From assembly GCA_013399875.1 (NCBI GenBank), contig VXAZ01018985.1, positions 1,414,693 through 1,478,692 on the forward strand: DNA of 64,000 nucleotides. Direction: 5' to 3'. Numbering within the stretch: the stretch's first letter is position 1; each line of letters begins with the position of its first letter. The position numbers and the translations under genes were made by a program. The DNA comes from Gymnorhina tibicen (Eukaryota > Chordata > Aves > Passeriformes > Artamidae). The notes beneath the pieces were generated by a model. The model saw only the letters and a list, made by a program, of their open reading frames with translations. It was not told the DNA's origin and searched no databases. Shown here in pieces: positions 37,223 through 49,400 of this stretch.

Positions 37223-37672
37223 AATCATAGAATGGTTTGGGTTGGAAAGGATCTTAAAGATCTTCTAATTCCAACCCTCCTGACAGGGACAGGGACACCT
37301 TCTGTTAGACTAGTTTGCTCAGGGCCCTGTCCAACCTGGCCAGGAACACCTCCAGGGGTGGAGCATCCACAACTTCCCTGAGCAGCCTGTTCCAGTGTCT
37401 TGCCAGTTGCACAGTTAAGGATTTCTTCCTAATGTCTAATTTAAACCTACATTCCTTCAGCTTAAGGCCATTCCCCCTTGTCCTATCACTACCTGCCCTT
37501 ATAAAAAGTCCCTCTCCATCTTTCTTGTAGGCACCTTTAGGTACTGGAAGGTGCTATAAGGTCTCCCCAGAGCCTTCTCTTCTCCAGGCTGAACCCCAAC
37601 TCTCTCAGCCTGTCTTCATAGGAGAGGTGCTCCAGCACCTCTGCTCATATTTGTGGCCCCCATCTGGACTCA
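37223..37672 (-). mobile_element. CR1 LINE fragment, 3' end, antisense
   Basis: Starts with AATCATAGAATGGTTTGGG and continues through the antisense CR1 3' region: TTAAAGATCTTCTAATTCC, GGGACACCTTCTGTTAGAC, TCCAACCTGGCC, CCTGTTCCAGTG, CTTCTCCAGGCTGAAC and CCCCATCTGGACTC, after which similarity stops. About 450 bp remain. The reverse transcriptase frame is interrupted, so no coding remnant is annotated. Same subtype as the copy at 6857-7155 but longer and less diverged. Confidence 0.95.
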
Positions 37673-40600
37673 GATATGCCCATCTTTATAAATACCCCCA
37701 TATCAGACAGGTCTTTGTGCCCAGTCATGAGCAGCAGAGCCATATCTGGAAGCCATTCAGATCACAGATCACTGACCCTAGATGGTTTCTCCCCTGTTAC
37801 CATGATGGTGGTCACTTGGAAGGGTGGTCTTTACATTCCTACCTTTCCAGCTGAGACCAGATCTTCCTAGACTCCAATGTGGTGATGAGGATATTTCCAA
37901 GAAAAGCAAGAAACCCCTTTCACCAGATGGTTTTTCTTCTGTTTGCGCAAGTAATTTATATCGGGTTAAAGGGGAATGTTGCAAGGCCTCTTTTAAAAGA
38001 ATAAATCCTGACGTGGGAAAAATATCAAGCAGCATCAGAACATACTCCGTTTGAAGAAAATGCAGTAATTTGCATTAGCCAACTGAAGTCCAGTCTTATA
38101 TACAGCCAAAATGGAACCAAAAATATTCCCTACAGGTTTCTCATTTATTTTTACTGCATTTAGCAGCTAATTCCAATTATTTTTGTTAGACATACAAAAT
38201 CCAGATTTGCATAGTTCATGGAGAAGAGCAGGCCAAACGGTAGGATCCAAAGTGCAGTGTTTCCTTCAGCTTCCTTTGGATCCTGGGTGTTAGGGTCTCC
38301 TGTGCAGGGGAGGCTGAGGAAGCCATTTGCAGGGCACGGAGCACAGCAAGGTTTCTACTTCTTACGTGTGATCAGTGCTACGCATTCTTGAGTGCCATCT
38401 ACTGGCTTTCCATTAACTATTTACATACTCAAACAGAAAGTAACCCCCCTGGTGTAATCAAACAATACAGAATCCCAGTATGATGGTTCCTATGTTCCAA
38501 AATCTAGTGCAAGGGACTGTATCTTAAGATGCACTCTCTCTCATGGTAGAATAATAGGAAAACAAAGGAAGAAATCCCTAACAATTTTAAATATAAGCCA
38601 AGAAATCACATATTTTAGTCATTCTCAAATGCAAGCATGCCAGGAAATAAAATGTACTCAGTACCTATTTGTCTCCTGTCACCAGGAAAATTAAATTTTC
38701 TTTAAATCAAAGCTGAATGGTTTTGTTTTTCAAAACAAAATGCTGAATTTAATTTGGTTTTGTGTGCAATATTCTAGTTTATTCTAGTTTCAGAGATATG
38801 AAATAATTTTTGTCTTTTTAAGAGGAAAATGGAGACACTTTTTAGACCAAGCAGTCATTTTAAAATGAGAAAATAATTTATTATCAAAAAATATTAAATG
38901 TAACGTTTCTGGCATTTTTAAAATTAAACATATAAATGTTATTTAATTGGCATGGAACATCCTGAAATATTCCAAAATCCCCAAGTCCAACCTTTTTTTT
39001 TCCTTTCTAGATGAAAGGCATGTGATGTTCAACTGAGAATTTTCTGGCCCAGCTGTAGATCTTTTACTCTATTTAGACTTGTCTCAACAACAACAAAAAA
39101 GGCAATTTAGCACAACTTTTTGTTTTTAAGACAAGACTTGCATATTCTTTTCTGAACTGGACTGTACAGATAAAGTTCATTGCAGCTAACAAGAGCTTGA
39201 ATCTTTGCTGCCACATTAGTTTTAGCACGATTCATCTACCAGGTGATAAAAATTGTAACTGGGAAATTTTTTTGACTCTAAGAATCCAATTTTTCACATT
39301 TGTGCTCCCAGCTTACCACCACTACTGAGAAGATGAAGCTATGCTTTATTACCAGGCTCGACCTGTCAGAATAATGCTGATTAAGTCTGGAAAGTATTTT
39401 CACACAAAAACTCCCAGCCAGATTTGAATCCACTCCATTGCATTATGCCACTAGACCTGTCATTTCAGAGGCCAGGGATGATGCCTGAAAGTGTGGTGTT
39501 ATAAATAGAGAGAAAAGGATTGTTATAATAGTCTCTGGTCTAAGGCTGTAGTGAAAATGGGCATGTGGAACTGAGGTTGAAATGAACTCTCTCTAGCATT
39601 TCTAAACTGATTGAGTGGGTTGGTGAAAGAAAGGAATAGAAGGTCTATTATAACATTTTTTCCCCTCTGTTTTCCTGCTAACACTGTCTGACAATGAATC
39701 CCCAGGATATATAAAGTTTTCAGGTTCACAAGGGCATGGAAAACGACCTGGTTTGTATTGTTACGGGGCAACAGGAGAAAATGAAATGCATTAAAAACTG
39801 TATCTCTATTTCCTGATAGTGTGGGGATACTAACTGATATCTTAAAAATAGATGACAAAGGTGTAATATGACAAGCTTTTGAAATCAAAGTCATCCACAG
39901 TGCAGTCAATAGCAAGTCTCCATTTGTTGTCCTACTAATAAGACTTTTTTTTGCAGGTCTGTAGCTAGTAATGTAAAGAGGGAACTAAAACAACAGAAGC
40001 TGCCACACACTCTATCTTTCTCAAAGCTTATTTCCTCAAAGGAATTTCATCTCTCTAGCCTATGTAAACAAGGCCTGACAGCACTAAAACTGTCTTCCAT
40101 CCCTTTGTTTTATGAAGGAAATATTTTTCCATATCTGCTGCTTAACCTCAAGCTCTGGCAAAGCAAGACAAAACTCTGCCCAGCCTTCCAAATCCCAGTA
40201 GTCTGCCCAACATATTGTTTTCTAGGATTCCTTGATGTTGCTTGTCTAAATATGTAATTTCATTGATCATTGTTAAATTTTATGATGATTTCTCTAAGCA
40301 ATTTTTTTTATTCCAATAATTCCAGTCCATAAAATTTCCCATCGTTAGAAACTGGGTAAAACAAAAAACCCAAACCAACCCTAAATTCTTTAGTTTAGAA
40401 TACTTATTTGAGTGGAAAATAACATTTTAGTTACTCCTGTTCTGATCTACATCTGAAAAATTCTAGCCATGGGCAGCTCTGTTCTCTGTCATAGATTGTT
40501 ATTTGTGCTTTCAGTAAAAATTTTGAGATTCATGTGTTTTACAGCTATTCCCATGATGATAATTTTGGTTTCTCTTCTTATAAACTGTCATGCATTTCAG

Positions 40601-43600
40601 CGCTCCGCCTGCTAAATTTTCTTGTTTGGCAGTCTCACACTGGAAACAGTTAAGCTGTTCTGCGTGAGTAACGTTTTTCTAGAATAGCTTTAAATATATG
40701 TCGCTGTTCAGTAAGTGTTTAATGAGTTTTTGTCTTTCTGAGCATTAAAATCCTGGTTTTGTAATAAGTTGCATTTTGCTGTTTGAGGAAGGTGCATTCT
40801 GTGGCGGTACACCTGGAAGGAAGCAGATATCTAGTTACTGACATTTCAAGCAGCAGTCTTCAAAGGCAGCTATGTTATCCTTTTAAGACAGTAGTTGACA
40901 GTTTGCATAACTCAGGTAGCTCTTCTTTCATCACAGTTACTGTTCTGCCCTTTAAACTGCTCAGTTATGTGTCCTATGACCTTATGAGTTAGCAGCTGTT
41001 AGTATAAATGGGAAGAAGACCCAAGCATTGAATCCCCCCTTGAGAATCAGCCCTTGATATCTTGCTCCTCTGCTCACTGGCACATTGATTGTGTAGCAAT
41101 TAATCTTGAAGTCTGATTAAGCCAGTGAACACTGCAATCCCATACATTTGCCACCTTACCACGCTAATTAGGCAAGAAAATCCAGTGTGCCATATGTCGT
41201 GCTGGGTTATTCTCCTGATCAAACCCATGGTAAGTCTTGTCATCTCTCCTTTTTTATTCTGAACTTCATAAGCACTTAATTGGGCCTCTGCAGTGGTAGA
41301 CATGGATTAATTTACAGCGCTCATAGCCAAGGTCCAACCAAATTCTTTCCTACCAAGTGAGACTTGGTAATATAAATATCATTAAGAAATCAATTCTAGA
41401 AGAAAGTATCCTTCTTTCTGCAGCTCAAAAGTTAAATATCTTTCTCCATAATGGTGCCAATACTTCACCACTAAAAAACTCACAGGTCTCGGTGATTATT
41501 TGGACAGAAGATGTCATTTAATTAGACATATTCTTAACTTGCTTCTTATGACCCACATAGATGTTGACAAACAGCAAAAGCTTCAAAAATTCCCTAAAAT
41601 GCCCAGATAACCTCACAAATGAAAGATGACAATGTTCATGTTGGAGGTTTTTGCTAATTTTTTGAGTTTTATTTTTTATATTAAGCCATTAAGTAAAGCA
41701 AAGAGGCTCGAGGGCAGATCTGTTTCAGTCTGTTTGCTGTGCTTAGCAAGTGGGTTAATTTCCTCCTACTGAAATTGTGACTTAAGGACTATCAGTCCTC
41801 TTGCATCTTGGAACATTAGACATTGCTGTTCATTTTCAGCTCCCTTTCTATGTGTGACTCAAATGTTTTCTTGAAATGTAGCTGATTTCCTGCGGCTCTT
41901 ACCATGCCATAAGGCACCACCAGATTGCAGAGGGTGCCACAGGGTGGTCATCTCAAGGCAGTCTTCCAGATGGAGAGAGACAGTGATCTGGAGAGGTGGC
42001 TGACGTCTTCATTGCTGCGATAAACCTTCCCCTGCCCTCAGTAGTGGCTAAGCTGCAGCTGACTGGGAGTGTAGAAGCACACAGGTCCCTTGTAGGTACC
42101 ATATCTGCCCATCCCATATGGATGTCTCAGACACCGTGGAGGTTGTTCACATCAAGGGGCATTAGATGCCTTTGATAAGACCTCTGAAAAAAATGTCAGA
42201 TGTCCCCTTTGGCCAACAGCCATCTACCCTATGGGATACAAGTATGCCTAAATCTTTTGCCACATCTGCCATATGGATGTCCTGGAGAGCTGTAGGGTGT
42301 CACAGGTGCATCCCAAGACCCTCATCAACTCAGTGGAGCACAAGAAAGAATTTAGCTGATCAGCCAGGCTCTTAGAGGAAGACAAACCTTGCTCTGAGCT
42401 CCAGACACATTGTCTTAGTTTTTTTCTACACTGAAAGCAGATTTTTCTAGTGTTCCCATGTAACAAGTGCACATAGCATACAAGCAGAAGTAACAATCGG
42501 CAGAAGTTTGCTGTGAAATTTAAAAGTCATTCAAAGCTATCCAAACTTTTAAATTTGAGAATGTGATTTTTTAAGCATTATTTCAACTTAAGTATTATGC
42601 TGTCTCTATCATGTTCTATCACCTGTCAGTCTGGTGTCATTTTTCTTACTACAGACTCAAAAGCCCATTTCAAAGGCATTAGTTTTGTAAAGATAAAGCC
42701 ACAGAACAACTATAAGAAGTGATTTTGAGACTGGAGTAAGGGGACTATGGTTACTATGTGAAAATTGATACCTGTGAAGTTTTATCAAAGCATACGTGGG
42801 TAGGACAGCTGATGAATTTCTCTTTTAACATTGTAAATGTGGTCATCACCGTTTGTTTTCAGAGTAAACTGTGCTTTCTGCTTTACGGTATCCAAAATGG
42901 CCAAGACTTAGTAATGCTGCAATTTCTATTTCCAGTTTTGTAGCAAATTAGGTAGGGAGTATGAAAGTAGCTGTTATTTTGCAAGAGATTGTCTTGCTGT
43001 GTTATTCTTTGATTACCCAAAATAATGACTGTCAGATCATGGAAAATTCCATTTCTTTGTAATGTTGCTACAGTTACCCCATTCAGAGCTTAAATAAGCA
43101 GGTTAGAAACTATACCTACTACAGTAGTGCAAGGAAGCTGAAATTACCAGTTTGTACAAGAGGGACAACAGAAGTTTAATTGCAATAACAAGCCAGGAAT
43201 ATTAATGAAACAACTTATTACAGGTAGTTTATTTTGTGTTGTTACAGGATGTTTCCATTAGAATTCTTTTCTTCAGTGCTCAGAAGTTACCACTGATATT
43301 CATGCTCTGAAAACTAGACTTCTTTAATGCTTCTAGAAATTCAGAAATGCTTGTTAAATACCATATTTAAGGGGTATTTTTTTACAGCACTGAAAGGGTC
43401 ACAAATATTGGAAGTTTAAGAATTTATCAGAAATCAACTTTTAAAAAAACTTCAGTAAATTTAAGGTTCAGTATATCATCCATATGCAGTTGACTTGATG
43501 TATACCTGGCCAAATACCTGGAGGTGCTTCAGAGAAAGAAGTAATCTTTTTCATTCTTTTTATCAAAGACAGCAGCTCTAAGATAGGAACATTGTCTGAG

Positions 43601-45878
43601 TTGCTGTTATGAGTGGCAGCAAACGGATGTCAAATTGCTATTACAGCAGCCTACTCAACCAGAATGGAATTCCTCATGACACGAAGTCCTTGGTGCATAA
43701 TAAATTAAGCAGATGAAAAAACATTTCCAAATATTATACTGCTCATACCTGGTATAACATACCTTGTAAAAATTACATTAATGCAACCATGGTAGAGTTT
43801 GGAATACCAGCAAACTGAAATAATGTAGCAAGAGTAGGAGTGCTTCTGAATTTGGTTCATTACTGCACCACAGTAACAGTTACCATTATCTAAGAGCAAA
43901 ATCTTTTGTGTAATAAAATGTTGAAACTTACTTTTTATTTTGAGTATTTAACCAATTCAGCTTGCATTGTATATCAAGCTTTTTTTTCCCATTTTTTTGC
44001 TGGTGTTTTTATCCCTGAAGCATTTCTATTTCTGAAGTGTCTAACAATTTTTCTGGAGTTATGATAATGACTAAGCATTTTTAATTAATGTCATTTAAGT
44101 TAGCAATTAGAGCCCTATCATGTAGCAGCACAAAGATACTGTTTTAATATCTCCCTAAAACTATCATCATTTCTATCACATTATGTACTTGCCTGCTGTT
44201 CAAATAATGAACTCTCTTTTCTCCTTTCCCTTCACTACCCGGCGGGTAGCTCACAGCTCAACCTGTTCAAGGAGAATTTTAGGGGTTTTTTCTGTATTTG
44301 ATCCTTGTTTACACTGTAAAAATGTGAAGAAATCTGAATAGGAATTGACAAATTATTAACATGGGAGTGCAAATCAATGGTCCTTGTGCTCTTAGATTAC
44401 CCAGGTGCCACTGAGTACCTAATCTGTGCACATCAAAAAATAATACTCAAAATAGAACACAGCCAGCTGTGCAAGATGCTGGCACAAAAGCAAGCAGGTG
44501 TAAACAACCCATGAATAAATGTGTGGATGCTACAGAAAGGTTTCAAACACGCAGTTTAGCATGGACTGCTGCCCACCACCGTGACATGGGATCAGCTTTA
44601 ACAGAGGGCTGGACCCTTCAGACCTTTAATACTCTGAAACCACCAAACAGAATTCTGTCTTTCTTCTGCTCTCCTAGAAACTTAGCATGAACAAATACAT
44701 ACTTCAAGGGTGTACTGCAATACAGAAATGGGCTGGAAAGATTCAGTGCCCTTGTGAAATGTGGAAAAAGTAATCACCTTCCATGTCCTACATTGCTTTG
44801 CCAAAGTTCCTCTGCAGAACTAACAGCCTGTTTTCTAAGTTTTTAGGTTTCACCACTGTTCTTACCAAGTGTCTGGACACCTGCCACTTATACCAAACAT
44901 GCTAGCATTTAACCTACAACTATACTGAATTGCTAACAGGCTCAGACTTCTCAGGATGAAGAACAGATTCCTTCAAATTAATGACGTGGGGCACATAATG
45001 GTTCTGTGCACCCAGTGACTTCACTTCCTGAGTGCTAGTGAGCCTTAGATAATGTACTGTAATCTCCTTTTTTCCCCCTCAAGATTAAATAAGGAAGAAA
45101 ATGTAGCCATTCCAAGAGCTAATATAGTTTATGGAAGTCCCTTGAGTTCTATGCAGGAGTTAAATGAGAACAAGTCTCCAGATAGTTTCTCTTTACCAAG
45201 GACGAAAAAATATTTCTAGTAGTGTCATATCAGGATGGAATTACCAATAGTAGTATCACATTAAAAGCAGTGTTTTCAAGGCATTTGAAAATTGTGAATT
45301 TACTGACATGTTCTTACATAATTATGCAGAGCTGAATGAGAGCTTAAGCAAGAAATGAACTCTTACAAAGGCAATGAATTTAATTTTACTACAAGGATTT
45401 TAATTTGATTGTTCACTTTAAGGCTCTTTGCATGGGTCAGAAATCTGCTCAACTAAATCCTTTTTGTCCTAGCCTTAGCCTACCCAGACATATCTCAGTA
45501 CATCCTCTCTTCAGATTTAAATATTTGCATGTTCAAGTTGCTGTATTGAAATATCTCCCCCACTGGACTCCTGCAGTTCTAGGCATCAATCAGCCACCCA
45601 GCCCTCACTATCATAGAGGCAGAGTTGTGCTTATGGGTGACTGAAATACAGTCAGTCACCATCTGATTTCAACTGAAGAGAGGGGCAAAACCTCAATTAA
45701 TAAGAGGAGGAGGCAGCAATGTCTGCAAAAAGTGATAACCTCCAAACTTCACTTACTCAACACATAAAATTGACAACATGGTACTCAGTGCATTTTTATA
45801 AACCTAAACCTTACTATCACAGGGCCGTCTATTTTCACTAGAAATGCTCCAGGATGTGTTTGCAGGATGAACATACTA
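37673..45878. other. Long unique non-coding interval
   Basis: Roughly 8.2 kb with no recognised gene or interspersed repeat. The longest frame is on the minus strand at 39523-39915 (130 codons, no motif). A diverged internal repeat occurs at 42099-42126 and 42260-42282 (CATATGGATGTC shared). A GC-rich hairpin CTACCC-GGC-GGGTAG lies at 44235-44249 in otherwise AT-rich DNA. The rest is AT-rich single-copy sequence. Confidence 0.55.
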
Positions 45879-46404
45879 TCACAGAATCATAGAATCGTTT
45901 ATGTTGGAAAAGTCTTTTAAGATGGAGTCTAACTGTTAACCTAGCACTGCCGTGTTCACCACTAAGCCATGTCCCTAAGTGTCACAGCCACACCCAGGAT
46001 GTGTTCCAGGAGATTTCACTACTTTTCTGGGCAGCCTGTTCTCATGACTGACCATCCTTTCAGGTGGAGAAATTTTTTCTAATATCTAATTGAAACCTCA
46101 CCTTGTACAACTTCCCTCTCATCCTATCACTTTGGATATTTGGGAGAAGTAACCCTCACCTGGCTACAGCCTCATTTCAGGCAGTTTTAGAGTGACACAG
46201 CCATTGCTGAGCCTCTTTTTCTCCAGGCTGAACAACCCCAGCTCCCTCAGCAGCTCCTCATAAGACTCATATCCAGACCCTTCACCAGTTTCATTGCCTT
46301 TCTCTGGACATGCTTCAGCACCTCAATGTCCTTCCTGTAGTGAGTGGCCCAAAACCAAACACAGGATTTGAGGTGCAGCCACACCAGCGCCAAGTACAGG
46401 CTTT
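45879..46404 (-). mobile_element. CR1 LINE fragment, 3' end, antisense
   Basis: Starts TCACAGAATCATAGAATCG, then diverged antisense CR1: GTTGGAAAAGTC, ACTAAGCCATGTCCCTAAG, GGGCAGCCTGTTC, TTTTTCTCCAGGCTGAACAA, CAGCTCCTCATAAGACTC, then TGAGTGGCCCAAAACC and GGATTTGAGGTGCAGCCACA. Similarity ends near CCAAGTACAGG at 46404. About 525 bp of the LINE 3' end remain. The end sequence marks another CR1 subtype (TGTCCCTAAGTG block). Frames are broken. Confidence 0.93.
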
Positions 46405-49400
46405 GTTTTTTGACAAAGCTTCCCTTTTGAGGATGTTTAGTACCTCAGCAATCCAAATACAGGAATCCATACTGCTCCACAGCACAGCAATTCAGTCACT
46501 GTGACCAGCCCCCTTCCCTTTCCCTCTTGACAATACCTTGCCAAAGCAGCTGAAAAATGTGGCCCATACAGAAGAGCCCACCCTGGTCTGTCACTCCCAG
46601 TGCAGGTGCAGTAGGGTCTGAGATGCTGCTCTGTTCACTCAGTCATATTTAGTACCAATCCATTGCCATAATCTTAGTTATTATTCTAACTTTAATACAG
46701 TGGTTTCTTTAGTATGCATTGATGAGTATTCTCTGAAAATGAGAGCTCTCATTATTTCTATTTCAAGGTGAGACAGAGGAGAATGGACTTGCAGTGACTT
46801 GCCTGTAATCAATATCCTGGCAATGATGCAATAATGATTTATGAAGTCATGAATATATGGAGAAGGTGGATTATATACCTAATTCATGATTTCTTACTGA
46901 CTCCTGTAATTCAGGAACTAGAGAGTATCAAGTGAGACAATCAGATGGCAAATTCAAAACTAGTGAGGTTCTTCACACAATCCCCAGGCAAAATTTGGGC
47001 AGCACAGCAGGGGTTTTTGGTTGGCATAAAACTTACCTGATCAAACCATGCAGTAGACAAAACTATGGAAGGGAAAATCCATCCTGGAGGACCCTGAACT
47101 TCATTGGTGGAGGCTACAAGACAACATCAGAAAAGGTCTTTGCTCTTAGACATCCACGCTTGACCAGACTGTGAATAAGACATTTATTCACACCAAACCT
47201 TTGCTCTGAGCCAATTCATATCCCATGGCTATACTACACATCCAGAAAATCTGTGCCAGAGCTCTGAATAAATCCTTAGCTGTTCAGAATATGATAAGCT
47301 GAATGTATATTCCTGACCTAAATGACAGAAGGTAGAATAAGATAATTAAACTGTCAAAAAAGGCCAGTTTAAAAGGTAATGCTAACATGGTGAAGTGTAT
47401 AAAGGTCAGTCTGCAGTGTTGCATGCAGTTTTCTTCCTGCTCCAGTCAGTGCTTCTTGTACATCCTAGGCACAAACCTTATCAGGTTCTGTATTTCCTTG
47501 TCATAAATGATGATAGCATGATATATATTTGAAAGGTTTTTCAGAGTTCTCAAAAAAGAAGAAAGGCCTTTAAGCCCCAAGGATGAAGTGATTAAAATAA
47601 AAATATTCAAATGAAATAAGTAAGTATGAATAAAAAAGAGACAGGAACTGGGCCTTCAGAAGTGTTAGCTTTAATAAAGAAAAGAAAGCAATTTTAGAAG
47701 GAGTGTCTGTCCAGGTCTCTATGGCATATACCCAAGATTGTTGTTGAAAAGTGTCTTTCTCTCTTCCAGCACATTAAGATAAAGTGCTACATCTTACATT
47801 TCCTACTGGTATATAAAAGCATCAGAGAACCAAGAAGGTATTTTAAAATGACGTGCATTGACTTGTATATTGATACTAAGATTTTTTTCTATATCACCCG
47901 CAAGCAAAAATCACAGAACTATGGTGTTTCCATAGCAACTGCATTTTAATAAGGTGAAATTTCCAGTTTGATAGCACTGAACAAGTAATAATGTCAGTTT
48001 CCAATGTTGCAGAAGCTCAGATGTCAGGAAGGGTCAGCATAAAACACAGGGCTAAAATTGATTCTTTGCAACATCCATCTTTATTGCTATTATAATTTCA
48101 GGAAAAGCCAATAAAAGATATCATTAAAACAGTAATCTTATTTTTCACACACTTCTCATATCGTAAAGCATCAACATTTGAAATATATCAATTTACAGCT
48201 TATTCATACATCCCCATAAGAAACATCTTGCTCTTACTGATAGCTCCCTTTTCACCTTTGAGCTTTTATTATACAATACTTCAGGAGAGGGTTCTCAAAA
48301 TAATTTCCTTGCAGTGGGTGTAAAAGCTCAAAAGCTCATACACTGGCCATTGGTTTATGCTGTTGTTTATCAGTCAGAACACAAAAACTCATTAGCAGTT
48401 TTTGCTGCAAAATCACTGTTCCCTTAAGGTCAAAAACTGAATTCAAGTGAGGTTTCTTTTTAAGAACCCATAAGGAATGATAAACTGGCATCTGGCTTTT
48501 AAAGTTGATGCAAGGTCTTTCAAAGGCTAGACAGGTCTTTGGTTTTCTTTTCAGTCCCTTTCTCTGTGTCTGTCATCTAATACGAGCTTTTCTGAGGAGT
48601 TACAGTGGTTTTAGGCTGGAGAGACTTGGTAACGTGAAGCGAAAGAAAAAATTTATCCCCATGACAGGAAACCTCTTCCATGGGTTAAAGTGCAGTGTTT
48701 GCAATGTGAAGTGATATTATTCATCCCCAGCATGGTACTGACTCCCCAAAAAAGTGACGCTAGAATTACTTCAGGTTGCAGTATGAAGCTGCTCTCTGCA
48801 GCCCCTCCCTTCTAGTATAATAAAAATTAAGATTAAAAATTAAAATAAAGAGAAAATGAAACTAAAAAAGAACTGGGCTCTTCAAGAACATCAAGAAGAT
48901 GATTCTTAAAAGGAAGGTAGTAATGAAATCACTTATTTCCAGAAATTAAGGTTTCAAATAAAATATCATAGGTGCTTACAATAAAATCAGAGTTGACAGA
49001 ATCGGATTTTTTTTTTTCTGAAATTTCTGTTTATGGGATCATTTCCCCCTGTGTTTCACCATGAACCATACAGCTCCATCCATGTTAGTATGCCATCATG
49101 CCATTGCTTGAGTGGAGAACACCCGTCAAGGAAAGGGCTATGCGTGTACCACAGAATCATCCAAAAAAGGATGGCCATAGCCAAATTCCCTATTGGGATT
49201 GACTGGTTTTACTTCCCAAGATGTGCTTGGGATTGCTGGGAACCGCTGGCGGTTTGGGTCAAATCTGTGCCAGAAACCATTCCTCTGACTGCACCAAGTA
49301 GACAGCGGATATACTTCCCTGGGAGCACTCTTTTGATTCATACCTGTTTGTTTTATTGTATCAGTGAAAACAGTGAGTGGCCAAATGCCTGTATATATTG

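Noticed and set aside
39523..39915. 130-codon minus-strand frame
   Set aside because: No domain, no codon bias, single-copy AT-rich DNA; compatible with chance.
46405..46640. Continuation of the CR1 copy at 45879
   Set aside because: The expected CR1 text stops after CCAAGTACAGG; the following GC-richer DNA does not follow CR1 in any frame.
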